From DATFDN01 sp963830565 (lineage in GTDB: Bacteria > Pseudomonadota > Alphaproteobacteria > Acetobacterales > Acetobacteraceae), in assembly GCA_963830565.1 (NCBI GenBank), contig CAWHMO010000002.1, forward strand, positions 62,001-126,000: 64,000 bases of DNA, given 5' to 3'. Below, one piece after another: positions 36,218-45,354 of the stretch. Made by a program: the position numbers and the translations under genes. Position 1 is the stretch's first letter. Each line of letters opens with the position of its first letter. Under the pieces are notes generated by a model, which saw only the letters and a program-made list of their open reading frames with translations, was not told where the DNA came from and did no database searches.

Positions 36218-36998
36218 TCCCGGCCCGCCGCAGCGCCGAAGCCGCCTCGGCCTCGATCGCGCGGCGGCGGGCCTCCATGTCGGGCTCCTGGGCGCGCAGC
36301 ACCTGACGGATGAACGCCGCCTCGCGGGAGTTGATCGCGCGCGGGCTCTCCAGGAAGACCGCAGCGCGCAGCGCGGCATCGGCACGGAGGATGTCCTGCA
36401 GCATGTCCTGATCGTTGCGCACCAGATCCCAGCGTCCGGCGGCGCGCAGCGCGCTGTCGTCGATGCGCGCGAACGCCTCGTTCCAGGCAGCGATGATGGC
36501 GCGGGCGGCCGGGTGGCCGAGGTTGAAGAAGGCGACACCGTCGTTCACTTCCCAATCGGGCACATTCTCGCCGGCCGGCACCAGCACCGCCGCAAAATCC
36601 GCCTTCGCTCGGAGGTAGGAACGCACGTCCCAATCGAGATCCGCGATCACCGCATCGGCGTCGAGATAGAGGACCCAGCCGCCGAACCCCTGCTCGACGT
36701 ACTCGCGCAGCAACAAAATCCGGTTGAACACCGCGTGCCAGGGATGAAAGCCCCGCTTGAGGCCGACAAATCCGGCATAGGCGACGCCGTGCCGGCCGCA
36801 GAATGCCCGGTTCGCGCGTGAGGACGCGACCAGAAGGTTGAAGTAGTCAAAAGGGTCGCAGGTCTGCAGAAGGATGATGGCGGCCGTGCTTCCCCAGTCC
36901 CGTGCGCTCAGCCGACCTTGCGCGCGCGCCGCCGGCCGTCCGATCAGGCGGGCGTGAACGCGGTCCAGAACGCGCCGCGCGGCAACCACCCTGGACAA
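36195..36998 (-). CDS. Glycosyltransferase with DxD motif (galactosyltransferase/GT34-like)
   Basis: About 267 residues. 'IILLQTCDPFDYFNLLVASS' near residue 40, 'WHAVFNRILLLREYV' near 85, the nucleotide-sugar/metal motif 'GWVLYLDADAVIADLDWD' near 107 and 'RNDQDMLQDIL' near 190 match the GT34/galactosyl transferase pattern also seen in bacterial surface-glycan enzymes. No signal peptide. The likely start is TTG at 36998, four bases after the stop of the binding-protein gene; GTG at 36989 is the alternative. This spacing places it as third gene of the maiA-binding protein unit, an odd combination. Confidence 0.7.
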   Translation of the reverse strand: MSRVVAARRVLDRVHARLIGRPAARAQGRLSARDWGSTAAIILLQTCDPFDYFNLLVASSRANRAFCGRHGVAYAGFVGLKRGFHPWHAVFNRILLLREYVEQGFGGWVLYLDADAVIADLDWDVRSYLRAKADFAAVLVPAGENVPDWEVNDGVAFFNLGHPAARAIIAAWNEAFARIDDSALRAAGRWDLVRNDQDMLQDILRADAALRAAVFLESPRAINSREAAFIRQVLRAQEPDMEARRRAIEAEAASALRRAGISPATRE

Positions 36999-37001
36999 GG
37001 C

Positions 37002-38213
37002 TCAGGTCGCGCAAGCGGGGTTCATGGGCAGGAAGGCCTGAGCCGCGGGCAACGAGGAGAGCGGCCTGTAGAGATCCCATGCTCCCTTGCTCGCGCCCGG
37101 CGCCTTCACCTCGTACAGCGTCATATCGTACAGTACCCGGCCATCGGCACGCACCGTGGCTTCGTGACCCAGGTAGTCCACCGGCAGCGCGCGCATCGCC
37201 TTGGCGAGCGTGAGCGCATCGGTGCTGTGCGCCTGCGCCATTGCCCGCAGGTAATGCCGCACGGCGACATAGATGGCCGCCTGGTTGCGCGTGGGCATGG
37301 CCTTGCGGGCTGAAAAGAAGCGCTCGGCGAATGCACGGGCCGGCGCGTTCTGCTCCCAGTAGAAGCTGGACGAGAGTGCGAGCCCCTGGGTGGCCTCGAG
37401 GCCGAGCGCGTGGATGTCCGTGAGATACACCAGGAAGCCGGCCAGGCGCTGTCGGCCGCCGCGGGTGAGGCCGAACTCGCCCGCCTGCTTGATCGCGTTC
37501 ACCAGATCGTTGCCCACCGCCGCGAGCCCAACCACCTGTGCTCCGGAACTGGCCGCGCGGACGAGCTGGCTTGAAAAGTCGGTGTTGGCAATCGGGAACG
37601 GCACCGAGCCGAGTACGGAGCCGCCATTCTGCTCGATGACCCAAGTCGCGGCCTCCTGAAGCTGATGGCCGAAGGTGAAATCCACCGTGATGAAGAACCA
37701 GCTCTTGCCACCCTTCTCCACCACTTGCCTGGCGGTCCCGGTGGTGATCGCGTGCGGGTCGTCGGCCCAATGCGTGCTGACGGGCGCGCAGAACCTTGAT
37801 GTGAACTCGCTGATCGCCGCGGCCGTGATCATCACGGTACGCTGCTTCTCCCTCGCGACACCCAGCACGGCGAGGGCCACCGGCGTGACCGGCAGGTCGG
37901 TGATGGCGGCGATACCACTGTCGTACCAGGCGCGGGCGATCGCTCCGGCGATGTCGGGCTTGTTCTGAGTGTCTCCCAGAATGACTTCGATCCGCCGCCC
38001 CAGCACCGTCCCGCCGAAATCGGCGGCAGCCATGCGCGCCGCTTCCAGGCTCCCCGGCCCGCCGCTATCGACATACGGGCCGGCGGCGTCGGTCAGCACG
38101 CCGATCGCGAGCGGCGCGTCTTGGGCGCGCGCGGCGCGGCCCAGCAGTGCGCCGGTTCCAAGCGCCATCGCAGCGCGGCGGCCGATGGTGGGCCCGTTCA
38201 TGTCCGTTTTCAT
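37002..38213 (-). CDS. Periplasmic binding protein, branched-chain amino acid/amide type
   Basis: A 403-residue Peripla_BP_6 protein, i.e. the receptor of a LivK/FmdD/UrtA-type ABC importer. The N-terminus 'IGRRAAMALGTGALLGRAAR' ending near 'ARAQ' is a Tat-like signal. The mature start 'PLAIGVLTDAAGPYVDSGGP' is typical, as are 'FFITVDFTFGHQLQEAA' near 165 and 'ATVRADGRVLYDMTLYEVK' near 365. It begins two bases after the maiA stop. No permease or ATPase genes adjoin, so it either works with a system elsewhere or has been recruited by it. Aromatic or keto-acid ligands would fit maiA next door, but that is conjecture. Confidence 0.88.
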   Translation of the reverse strand: MKTDMNGPTIGRRAAMALGTGALLGRAARAQDAPLAIGVLTDAAGPYVDSGGPGSLEAARMAAADFGGTVLGRRIEVILGDTQNKPDIAGAIARAWYDSGIAAITDLPVTPVALAVLGVAREKQRTVMITAAAISEFTSRFCAPVSTHWADDPHAITTGTARQVVEKGGKSWFFITVDFTFGHQLQEAATWVIEQNGGSVLGSVPFPIANTDFSSQLVRAASSGAQVVGLAAVGNDLVNAIKQAGEFGLTRGGRQRLAGFLVYLTDIHALGLEATQGLALSSSFYWEQNAPARAFAERFFSARKAMPTRNQAAIYVAVRHYLRAMAQAHSTDALTLAKAMRALPVDYLGHEATVRADGRVLYDMTLYEVKAPGASKGAWDLYRPLSSLPAAQAFLPMNPACAT

Positions 38214-38215
38214 GC

Positions 38216-38856
38216 TTAGGATGCGTCGGGCTGGCGTTCGGGAGCGGTGTCGCGGAAGGCAGGCAGCGCAAGCGCGGCCGCCTCGGCCCGCACCAGCGTT
38301 GGATATGCCGCCAGCGGGCATCGCAGGCGGCGTGCGTTGGCCATCTGCGGCACCAGACAGATATCGGCCATGGTGGGCGTCTCCCCGCAGCAAAAGGGCC
38401 CCGGCTCGTTGCGGACCATGGCCTCCAGCGCGCTCAGCCCCTCGGCGATCCAGTGTGCATACCAGGCATTCCGTACCGCTTCCTCCTGGCCCAGCACCGT
38501 CTTGAGGTAACGCAGCACTCGAAGATTGTTGAGCGGATGAATGTCGCACGCAATACCGAGGGCGATGGCACGGACGCGGGCACGGGCCAGCGGATCCGCG
38601 GCAGCAGCGCCGGCGTCGGATGGGTCTCCTCGAGCCACTCGATGATGGCCAGTGACTGCCCCAGCAGCACGTCGTGGTCGATCTCCAGGGTCGGCACCAG
38701 ACCGGTTGGATTCTTCCGGCGGTAGTCGGGCGTGTTTTGCTGACCCCCATCCTTGAGAAGATGAACATAAACCGGCGTCCATGCGACACCCTTAAATGCC
38801 AGGGCGATGCGAACCCGCCAAGCGGCGGATGAACGGAAGTAGGTATAGAGCTTCAT
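38216..38856 (-). pseudogene. maiA: Maleylacetoacetate isomerase (GST zeta class), one frameshift
   Basis: Isomerises maleylacetoacetate to fumarylacetoacetate in tyrosine/homogentisate breakdown, using glutathione. The N-terminal thioredoxin-like domain is read from ATG 38856: 'MKLYTYFRSSAAWRVRIAL', with the catalytic Ser pair in 'RSSA' and 'NPTGLVPTLEID' near 50. Near 38605 one base seems to be missing. The C-terminal helical domain continues in the next frame, starting 'DPLARARVRAIALGIACDI' and containing the family's 'HPLNNLRVL', with stop at 38216. Corrected length is 213 residues, exactly family size. Other tyrosine-pathway genes are not in the window. Divergent from a MarR regulator, which may control it. 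Confidence 0.82.
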
Positions 38857-39070
38857 GCGAGCTCCCCACGAGCCTTCGTAAACCTAGGTCAAAGTCCAGC
38901 CTTCGGCGGGATGCGGGAACTGTCAACCGGCATTGTCCCGCACTTTCACTGCGACCGCACTGGAAACTTCCCCGAGAAACCACAACTTTAAGCTGGGATC
39001 AGCGTTGGAACCCTATCCAGTCCCACGCAAGTGACCCGATCCATGTGGATTGGAACCAGGATCATAGAGA
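38857..39070. promoter_or_regulatory. Divergent control region between maiA and the MarR regulator
   Basis: 214 bp. ATCCA-TG-TGGAT at 39039-39050 is a perfect 12 bp inverted repeat, 20 bp before the MarR start. TTGGAACC occurs twice as a direct repeat at 39005-39012 and 39050-39057. These are candidate operator elements for a divergently oriented MarR protein. No protein gene is seen here. Confidence 0.45.
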
Positions 39071-39604
39071 ATGAGCACCGTGGTTCATATGAGATCAACC
39101 AACACCACCTCGCCCACGCAGACAAACTCCGCGGCGGACGATTTCCAACTGGACGGCTTTTTGCCCTATCGTCTCGCCGTTGCCGCTGCGGGCGTGAGCC
39201 GTTTGATGGCAAGACGTTTGGCCAACTCGTACAAGCTTTCGATTTCGGAGTGGCGGGTCTTGGCGGTGGTAGCGCGCGCTGGCGTGCTCTCCCCGAGTGC
39301 GGTTGGCGCCGTCGCTTCCATGGACAAGGTGAAGGTCAGCCGCGCCGCCGCAAGCTTGATCGCGCGTGGGTACCTGAAGCAGACGCAAGACCCGCATGAC
39401 GGTCGCGGGCGGTTGCTGCGCCTGACCCGCAAGGGACAGACCGTGCATCGGAATCTGGTTGCGCAAGCGCGCGAGATGGAGGCGGAGCTCGCACAGGGGC
39501 TCACGCGGGCGGAATGGACGGCGTTGCACAATACGCTGCGCCGGCTTGAGGCTCATGCGCTGAGCGTGGCCGGCGCCAATTCATCCGCCGAGGCGGCCGA
39601 CTAG
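39071..39604 (+). CDS. MarR-family transcriptional regulator
   Basis: A 177-residue DNA-binding regulator. After a polar N-terminal tail, 'LPYRLAVAAAGVSRLMARRL' starts the dimerisation helix. The winged helix-turn-helix runs from 'LSISEWRVLAVVARAGVLSP' to 'MDKVKVSRAAASLIARGYL', with the wing 'DPHDGRGRLLRLTRKGQ' near 120, where Asp and Arg are conserved. The C-terminal helices complete the dimer. ATG 39071 is used; ATG 39089 is an alternative. Its divergent orientation to maiA suggests that it represses that operon and responds to an aromatic-acid intermediate, as many MarR proteins do. The ligand is not known. Confidence 0.9.
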   Translation: MSTVVHMRSTNTTSPTQTNSAADDFQLDGFLPYRLAVAAAGVSRLMARRLANSYKLSISEWRVLAVVARAGVLSPSAVGAVASMDKVKVSRAAASLIARGYLKQTQDPHDGRGRLLRLTRKGQTVHRNLVAQAREMEAELAQGLTRAEWTALHNTLRRLEAHALSVAGANSSAEAAD

Positions 39605-39606
39605 GG

Positions 39607-41389
39607 TCAACCGCCTCCCGCCGGTGCAGGCGCTGGTTCCCGCGCGACCAAGTCTCCGCTCTGACCCGGAGGCCGCTCCAGAACGAGCCGGCGATCGTGG
39701 AAATCCGCCACGCTTGGGCGATGGGCGATTGAGACGATGGTCGTGGCGGGCAGCCGGCGCTTCAGCACGCGATAGAGTTCCGCCTCCGCTTCCGGATCGA
39801 GGCTGGCGGTCGCCTCATCGAGGAACAGCCAGTCAGGGCGTGCGAGCAACGCGCGAGCGAGCGCAACCCTCTGCTGCTCGCCTCCCGAAAGCCGCTGCGC
39901 CCAGTTCGCGTCCTCGTCGAGGTATGGAACCAGTCCGGCAAGGCCCGAATCCTCCAGCGCGCGTGTCACGTCGGCCTGCGGCGCGGCCGCCGGTGGGGCT
40001 GGATAGGTCACGACATGGCGCAGCGTGCCAAGCGGGATATAAGGGCGCTGGGGCAGAAAGAGGCAGCTTTCGGCTGGCCGCTCCATGCGCCCATGCCCGA
40101 AGGGCCAGATGCCGGCAACGGCACGGAACAGTGTCGACTTGCCTGACCCGGACCGGCCCGTAATGACGACCGAACTCGCCGGGGCGCAACTCCAGGGCGG
40201 CGCGGTCCAGGATTCGCGTGCCGTCCGGCAGCGCCAGCGTGACATCATCGAAGTGGAACGCGCCGTCGGACGATGTCGCGAAGGTGAAGGCCTGGCCGCC
40301 GGCGCGCGCCACCACCACGGCCCGGTGAAAGCCCGTCAGTCGCTCGACGACGGCGCGCCACTGGGCCAAGGTCGCGTAGGCGTTGACGAACCATGACAAC
40401 GCGTCCTGCACCCGGCCGAAGGCCCCGGCGGTCTGAGTAAGACCGCCCAGCTCGATCTGCCCGCTGAAGTAGCGCGGCGCGGCGACCACGAAGGGAAAGA
40501 TGACGGCGAGCTGGCTATAGCCGGCCACCAGCGCGTTGAGGCGCTTGAGGCGGATCATGATGCTCCACCAGTTGACGATCACCGCACGGAACCGGTCCTG
40601 GAGGTTGCCCTCTTCCTCGGCCTCCCCGCCATATAGAGCGACGCCCTCGACGTTCTCACGCAGGCGCACGAGGGCGTAGCGGAAATCAGCTTCCACCCGT
40701 TGCTGGCGGAAACGCAGCGCGATCAGCGGCCGTCCGACGAGATGGGTGAGCCAGGTACCCAGCACCGCATAGATCAGCGCCACCCAGACCATGTAGCCCG
40801 GCACCGCAACCCCGAGCAGCGTGATCTCTCCCGACAGGCCCCACAGGATGCCCACGAAGCTCACGAACGAGACGATGGTGGAGAGGAAGTCCACGCTCAG
40901 CGACAGCGTGGTGCCAACGAAGTCGCGCACGTCCTCGGCAATTCGCTGGTCGGGGTTGTCGGTGCCTATGCCGGCTAAATCGCCGGCGAGGCTGATGCGG
41001 TAATAGGCGCGATCAGCCAGCCACTCGTCCAGAAAGCGCCGAGTGAGCCAGCGGCGCCAGCGGATCTGGAGCCACTGGTTCAGATACGTCGCGTAAATCG
41101 AGACCACGATGTAGACCGCGACGACGCCGCAGAAGCCCGGCATGATCCATCCGCCTGGGGTGCGCCGCCAGGTGAAAAGCAGGTCAATGAATGCTTGGTA
41201 GTTCTTGGTTTGCAGGGAGTTGAAGAACAGCCGGTTCCAGAAGTTGAGCACCACGTTCATGCCGACCATCGACAGGTTCAGCGCGATGATGGCGATCAGC
41301 AGGATCCAGGCGGACCATTTCTCCTCGGAGCGGAAATACGGGCGGGCAAGCCGCCATACGTCGGACAGGAAGGTGGTGATGGCGTTCAT
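39607..41389 (-). pseudogene. SbmA/YddA-type ABC transporter, fused membrane and ATPase domains, one frameshift
   Basis: One protein carries an SbmA/BacA-like six-helix membrane domain (from 'MNAITTFLSDVWRLARPYFR', through 'SVDFLSTIVSFVSFVGILW' to 'YATLAQWRAVVERLTGFHRA' near 345) and an ATPase: Walker A 'GRSGSGKSTLFRAVAG', signature 'LSGGEQQRVALARALL', Walker B 'PDWLFLDEATASLDPEAE'. Near 40178 there is an extra T between 'LELRPGE' and 'SVVITGRSG', so the ATPase is in the next frame. Corrected length is about 593. Relatives move vitamin B12, bleomycin or antimicrobial peptides, or are of unknown substrate. ATG 41389 lies 10 bp after the DUF1499 gene, so the two are probably co-transcribed. Confidence 0.85.
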
Positions 41390-41399
41390 GCGGGGACGT

Positions 41400-41873
41400 T
41401 CACCTCGGAAGCTTCATGGCGGCATCGATCGCCTCAACCCAGGCATGCAGCCTGGTCCGGTTCGCGCCGAAATCCGAATAGCCGTACACGCTGTGCGAAT
41501 ACAGGACGAGCTGGCTGCCTCCCGCCGGAGCCGCCAGCACCTGGGCGGCCACGAGATCGGGGAAGTTCAGCAATCGGCTGCGCGCGACCCATTGCGCCTG
41601 GAGCCGCGTCTGGTCGTCGGCGGCGGGAAACGTCCGGGGCTGCCCGGCCGCGACGCTCCATAGCACGGCGAACAGCCGCTGCGGCGGGGCATTGTAGGTT
41701 GGAGTCTCGAAATCGGGGGCGGGGGAGAACCCGGCCGGGGCGGCGAGCGCGCTGTTGGGACTCGCCGGGCGCACGATCCGTGCGACGTCGAACGGCGCTG
41801 GCGGCACGCCCTGCACCCCCGGCACGCCGCAGGCCGGCAGCAGAAAGCCGAGCAGCCATCCCAATGGCGTCAT
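41400..41873 (-). CDS. DUF1499-family lipoprotein
   Basis: A 157-residue protein. Hydrophobic 'MTPLGWLLGFLLPACGVPG' contains a lipobox-like Leu-Pro-Ala-Cys, so the mature protein probably starts at Cys15 and is lipid-anchored. The domain covers 'FAVLWSVAAGQPRTFPAADD' to 'LVLYSHSVYGYSDFGANRTR', and the closing 'GYSDFGANR.R...W' is the DUF1499 signature. The family has no established function. ATG 41873 is used; ATG 41894 would add seven residues ('MPPRARP'). First gene of a unit with the ABC transporter. Divergent from ihfA. Confidence 0.75.
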   Translation of the reverse strand: MTPLGWLLGFLLPACGVPGVQGVPPAPFDVARIVRPASPNSALAAPAGFSPAPDFETPTYNAPPQRLFAVLWSVAAGQPRTFPAADDQTRLQAQWVARSRLLNFPDLVAAQVLAAPAGGSQLVLYSHSVYGYSDFGANRTRLHAWVEAIDAAMKLPR

Positions 41874-42032
41874 TGGTCGAGCGCGGGGCGGCATGCGGGC
41901 ATCGGGCGCAGATGCACCCGGTCGCGACGCGCCGCAAGCGGGAACTGCGACGGCGGCGGCAGACGACGAACCAAGCGGCTGATGATACGGTGTTCCTTGA
42001 CCGAACAGCAGGTAGTTCTCTACCGTTCGGAA

Positions 42033-42359
42033 ATGAACACCGTCACCCGGGCGCATCTCGCCGAGACGATCTACACCCAGGTCGGTCTCTCGCGCAACGA
42101 ATCCGCCGATCTGCTGGAGACGGTGCTGGAACGGCTGGCGACCACGCTGGAATCCGGGCAATCGGTCAAGATCAGCGGGTTCGGCACGTTTTCGATACGC
42201 CAGAAGGGGCGGCGGGTGGGACGCAACCCGAAGACCGGGCAGGAAGTGCCGATCCTGCCGCGACGCGTGCTCGTATTCCGGCCGAGCCAGGTATTGAGGG
42301 CACGGATCAACGGCAGCGAGCCGCCCGCCGACAGCGCCGGAGCGCTCGAAGACGAATGA
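42033..42359 (+). CDS. ihfA: Integration host factor subunit alpha
   Basis: A 108-residue nucleoid protein that bends DNA sharply as a heterodimer with IHF beta. 'VTRAHLAETIYTQVGLSRNE' starts the helical base, 'VKISGFGTFSIRQKGRRV' near residue 48 opens the beta arm, and 'GRNPKTGQEVPILPRRVLVF' includes the Pro that intercalates in the minor groove. ATG 42033 begins at the family start; the frame opens upstream at 41982. Its stop overlaps the MerR start (ATGA). The ihfA-MerR-tRNA-Pro order is common in alphaproteobacteria. Confidence 0.95.
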   Translation: MNTVTRAHLAETIYTQVGLSRNESADLLETVLERLATTLESGQSVKISGFGTFSIRQKGRRVGRNPKTGQEVPILPRRVLVFRPSQVLRARINGSEPPADSAGALEDE

Positions 42360-42895
42360 GCGATCCAGGCGATGGCGAGGAGCCGAGCGGCGGCGGCCGG
42401 GTACGGCCGAAGAAGGCGCCGACCGCCTTCCGCACGATCAGCGAGGTGGCCGACGAGCTGCATATTCCGCAGCACGTTCTGCGTTTCTGGGAGACGAAGT
42501 TCCCGCAGGTGAAGCCGCTCAAGCGCGGCGGGGGACGACGCTACTACCGCCCAGACGACATCGCGCTGCTGCGTCGGATTTCGGACCTGCTTTATGTTCA
42601 GGGCTATACGATCAAGGGGGTCCAACGCCTGCTACGCGAGGGCGGGGGCAGACTGTCGGACGACATCCCTCCCGCCGCGCCCGAGGAGCAGGCCGCCGCC
42701 GCCGCCGAACGCGCATTGCCCATCCCGAGCGAGGCGGATTCGGCGCCGCTACCCGATATCCCGTCTCCCCGCCCTCCCGAGCCGGCGCCTCGCCCGGCAG
42801 CCCGCGCCCGTGCCGAAGCGGAGGTCGAGCGGCTGCGAACCATCCTCGCCGAGACCTTGCGCGAGCTGGAAACACTGCGCGCGCTGCTGGCCTGA
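42356..42895 (+). CDS. MerR-family transcriptional regulator
   Basis: A 179-residue protein. The MerR DNA-binding domain is at residues 22-95: 'FRTISEVADELHIPQHVLRF', then 'FPQVKPLKRGGGRRYYRP' (wing) and 'IALLRRISDLLYVQGYTIKG'. The C-terminal half is Pro/Ala/Glu-rich and ends in a predicted coiled coil ('AEAEVERLRTILAETLRELE') that would dimerise it. There is no metal- or drug-binding domain, as is usual for this ihfA-linked type. Co-translated with ihfA. Its target is not known. Confidence 0.9.
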   Translation: MSDPGDGEEPSGGGRVRPKKAPTAFRTISEVADELHIPQHVLRFWETKFPQVKPLKRGGGRRYYRPDDIALLRRISDLLYVQGYTIKGVQRLLREGGGRLSDDIPPAAPEEQAAAAAERALPIPSEADSAPLPDIPSPRPPEPAPRPAARARAEAEVERLRTILAETLRELETLRALLA

Positions 42896-42925
42896 GCAGC
42901 GTTGCCGCCGCCGCAACGCGCTGCT
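42895..42925 (+). terminator. Hairpin between merR and tRNA-Pro
   Basis: AGCAG-CGTTGC pairs with GCAACG-(CG)-CTGCT, an 11 bp stem with a two-base bulge, beginning at the last base of the MerR stop codon and ending 17 bases before the tRNA. No T-run follows. It may end the ihfA-merR message or mark a processing site for a shared transcript. Confidence 0.4.
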
Positions 42926-42941
42926 AGGAAGGTGGCCGGGC

Positions 42942-43018
42942 CGGAGCGTAGCGCAGCCTGGTAGCGCATCAGTCTGGGGGACTGGGGGTCGTGGGTTCGA
43001 ATCCCGCCGCTCCGACCA
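42942..43018 (+). tRNA. tRNA-Pro, anticodon GGG
   Basis: A 77-base gene with encoded CCA. CGGAGCG (acceptor) pairs fully with CGCTCCG. The D-arm is GCGC...GCGC with GG in the loop. The anticodon stem TCAGT/ACTGG carries the loop CTGGGGG, which places GGG at 34-36 (42976-42978). The T-arm is GTGGG-TTCGAAT-CCCGC. GGG reads the Pro codons CCC and CCU. It follows MerR and is immediately followed by a hydrolase gene starting 17 bp away. No integrase or att repeat is seen beside it. Confidence 0.97.
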
Positions 43019-43034
43019 ATTGTTCAACAGGTAG

Positions 43035-45138
43035 ATGAACGATCCGAGAAAAGGCCTTCGTGTGGTTACTTGCCATGCGGCACGGTGGACGCAGCGCTGG
43101 CGAGGCAGTGGTATTTTGCTTGCCACCGCCGCGTGCCTTATCGGGGCAGCGGCGCCGGCGGCCGCCCGGATCACCCGGATCGAGATCACCGGGCGCCAGT
43201 CTCCTATCTTCGAAGGCGCGTCGTTTGGGAGCGTCGGTCCTTACGAGAAGCTGACCGGCCGGATCCATGGCGAGGTCGATCCGGCCGACCCGCTCGATAC
43301 GGGCATCACCGATATCGCGCTCGCGCCGAGGAACGCGCGCGGGGTGGTCGAGTACCTCCGCCAACCTCATGATCCTCCGCCCGATTGACCCCGCGAAGGG
43401 AAACCATCGGCTGCTGATGGGGATCAACAACCGAGGCGGCATCCTGGCCTTCGGCCTGTTGAACGACGCGAAGCGAAACACCAGCGATCCTATCAGCGCG
43501 GCCGACGCCGGCAACGGTTTCATGATGCGCCAGGGCTACACGCTGGCCTTCAGCGGGTGGGATCCGGTTTCAAGTCTCAACCCCGCTGCCCGAGGCGGCC
43601 CGTTCCTGCTCGACGCGCCGGTGGCCAGGAATCCCGACGGATCGGACATCGTCGGTCCCAGCCTGGAGGAGTTCGTGATCGACAGCCCTAACGTAGGCAA
43701 GGGCGTGTTGAGCTATCCCGCCGCCAGCCTCGACACGAATAAGGCCGAGCTTACCGTGCGGGCTCAGGAAATGGACAAGCCGATTTCCGTCCCGGCCGAC
43801 AAGTGGCGCTACGAACCCGGCGGCACCGCGATCAGCCTTCTGCCCGCGGGCACGAAGTTTACCGCCGGCAGACTCTATGAACTGATCTATCCGGCCAAGA
43901 ACCCGAAAGTGGCGGGGCTGGGCTACGCCTCGGTGCGCGATGTCGCCTCGTTCCTCCGATACCGCGCCGCCGATGATCAGGGCCACCCCAACCCGCTCGC
44001 GGGGCAGGTGCGGGCAGTGTACTCGACCTGCGTCTCGCAGCCTTGCCGCTTCATGCGGGAGTTTGTCGGCCTCGGGTTCAACGAAGACGACGACGTCGCC
44101 GGGCGGGATGGGCAGAATTCCCACCGCAAGGCGTTCGAGGGCGTGCTGAACTGGATCGGCGGCGGGAGCGGCCTCTATCTGAACTACCGCTTCGCCCAGC
44201 CCTTCCGCACCCACCGCGAGCACATCGCGCGCTGGTATCCCGAGTTCGGGTTCCCGTTTGCCTATCAGACCACGACCGACACCGTGACCGGCCGGACCGA
44301 CGGGCTGATGCGACGCTGCGCCGCCACCGGCACCTGCCCGAAGATTGTCGAGGTGAACTCGGACAACGAGTACTGGTCCAAGGATGGAGCGATCCTGCAC
44401 ACCGACACCGAAGGCAACGATCTGCCCGACATGCCGGGGGTGCGCGAGTACCTGCTCGCCAGCCTGCCACACGGCGACGGCGTTCCCCCCTCCGGTCCCG
44501 GCATCTGCCAGCAGGACCGCAACCCGCTCGTCGCCAATGCGGCGATGCGTGCCTTGCTGGTGGACCTCGACGAATGGGTCACGTCGGGCGTGGAGCCGCC
44601 GCCCAGCCGCCTGCCGCGCCATGAAGATGGGACGCTCACCAGCCCGGCGCGGCAGGATACCGGGTTCCCCCGTATTCCCGGCGTGAAGCACAACGCCCGT
44701 CTGCACACTGGCGACCTGTTCGACTTCGGCCCCGAAACGGCGCGCGGCATCACCACGAAGTGGCCGCCGACCCTGCTTGGCTCGCCTTATCCGGTGGTGG
44801 TGCCGAAGGCCGACGCCGACGGCAACACCGTGGCCGGCATCCGCCTGCCGGACATCGCGGCGCCAATCGCGACCTACACCGGCTGGAACCTGCGCCGGAA
44901 CCCGCCGGAGGAAGGATGCGACCACGCCGGCATGTATCTCCCGTTCGCGAGGACCAGGGCCGAACGCGTCGCGAGCGGTGATCCACGCCCTTCGCTGGAG
45001 GAGCGCTATGCCGATCACGCCAGCTACGTCCAGGCCGTGACCAAGGCCGCGACCGCGCTGCGCGACGAGGGCCTGCTGCTGGACGAGGATGCCCAACGTT
45101 ACATCAACGCGGCGCGGGCCAGCGGCGTTCGACGATAG
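43035..45138 (+). pseudogene. Secreted alpha/beta-hydrolase-domain protein (Abhydrolase_10 type), one frameshift
   Basis: From ATG 43035 the first frame encodes a basic N-terminus with a signal stretch 'GSGILLATAACLIGAAAPAA', then 'ARITRIEITGRQSPIFEGAS' and 'VGPYEKLTGRIHGEVDPADP', the start of this large secreted family. Near 43352 an extra C changes the frame. The second frame continues 'SANLMILRPIDPAKGNHRLL' to the stop at 45138, including 'CRFMREFVGLGFNEDDDVAG' and 'WNLRRNPPEEGCDHAGMYLP'. Corrected length is about 700 residues. Family members are annotated only as alpha/beta hydrolase domain proteins; their substrate is unknown to me. It begins 17 bp after the tRNA. Confidence 0.75.
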
Positions 45139-45354
45139 CGGAAGGATGCCGGCATCGACCGCGGATGTCGGTGACTGCTGAACCGGGACGTCGTCCTGTT
45201 GCCGGCCTACCACATGCCAATCCATTCAAGGGCATTGCGGAGCGCGGCGCGGTCCGCGACAGTTCACTTTCTGTTCGGGGCGCCCAGGAGAGGGTTCACA
45301 GCGGGCCAGCCCGGACTCATGCTCCGGGCCTCATGATATCGGAGCCTCGCCCGC

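Noticed and set aside
42942..43034. tRNA-Pro as an integration site for a genomic island
   Set aside because: No integrase, no repeated tRNA 3' end and no phage genes were seen in the following 20 kb.
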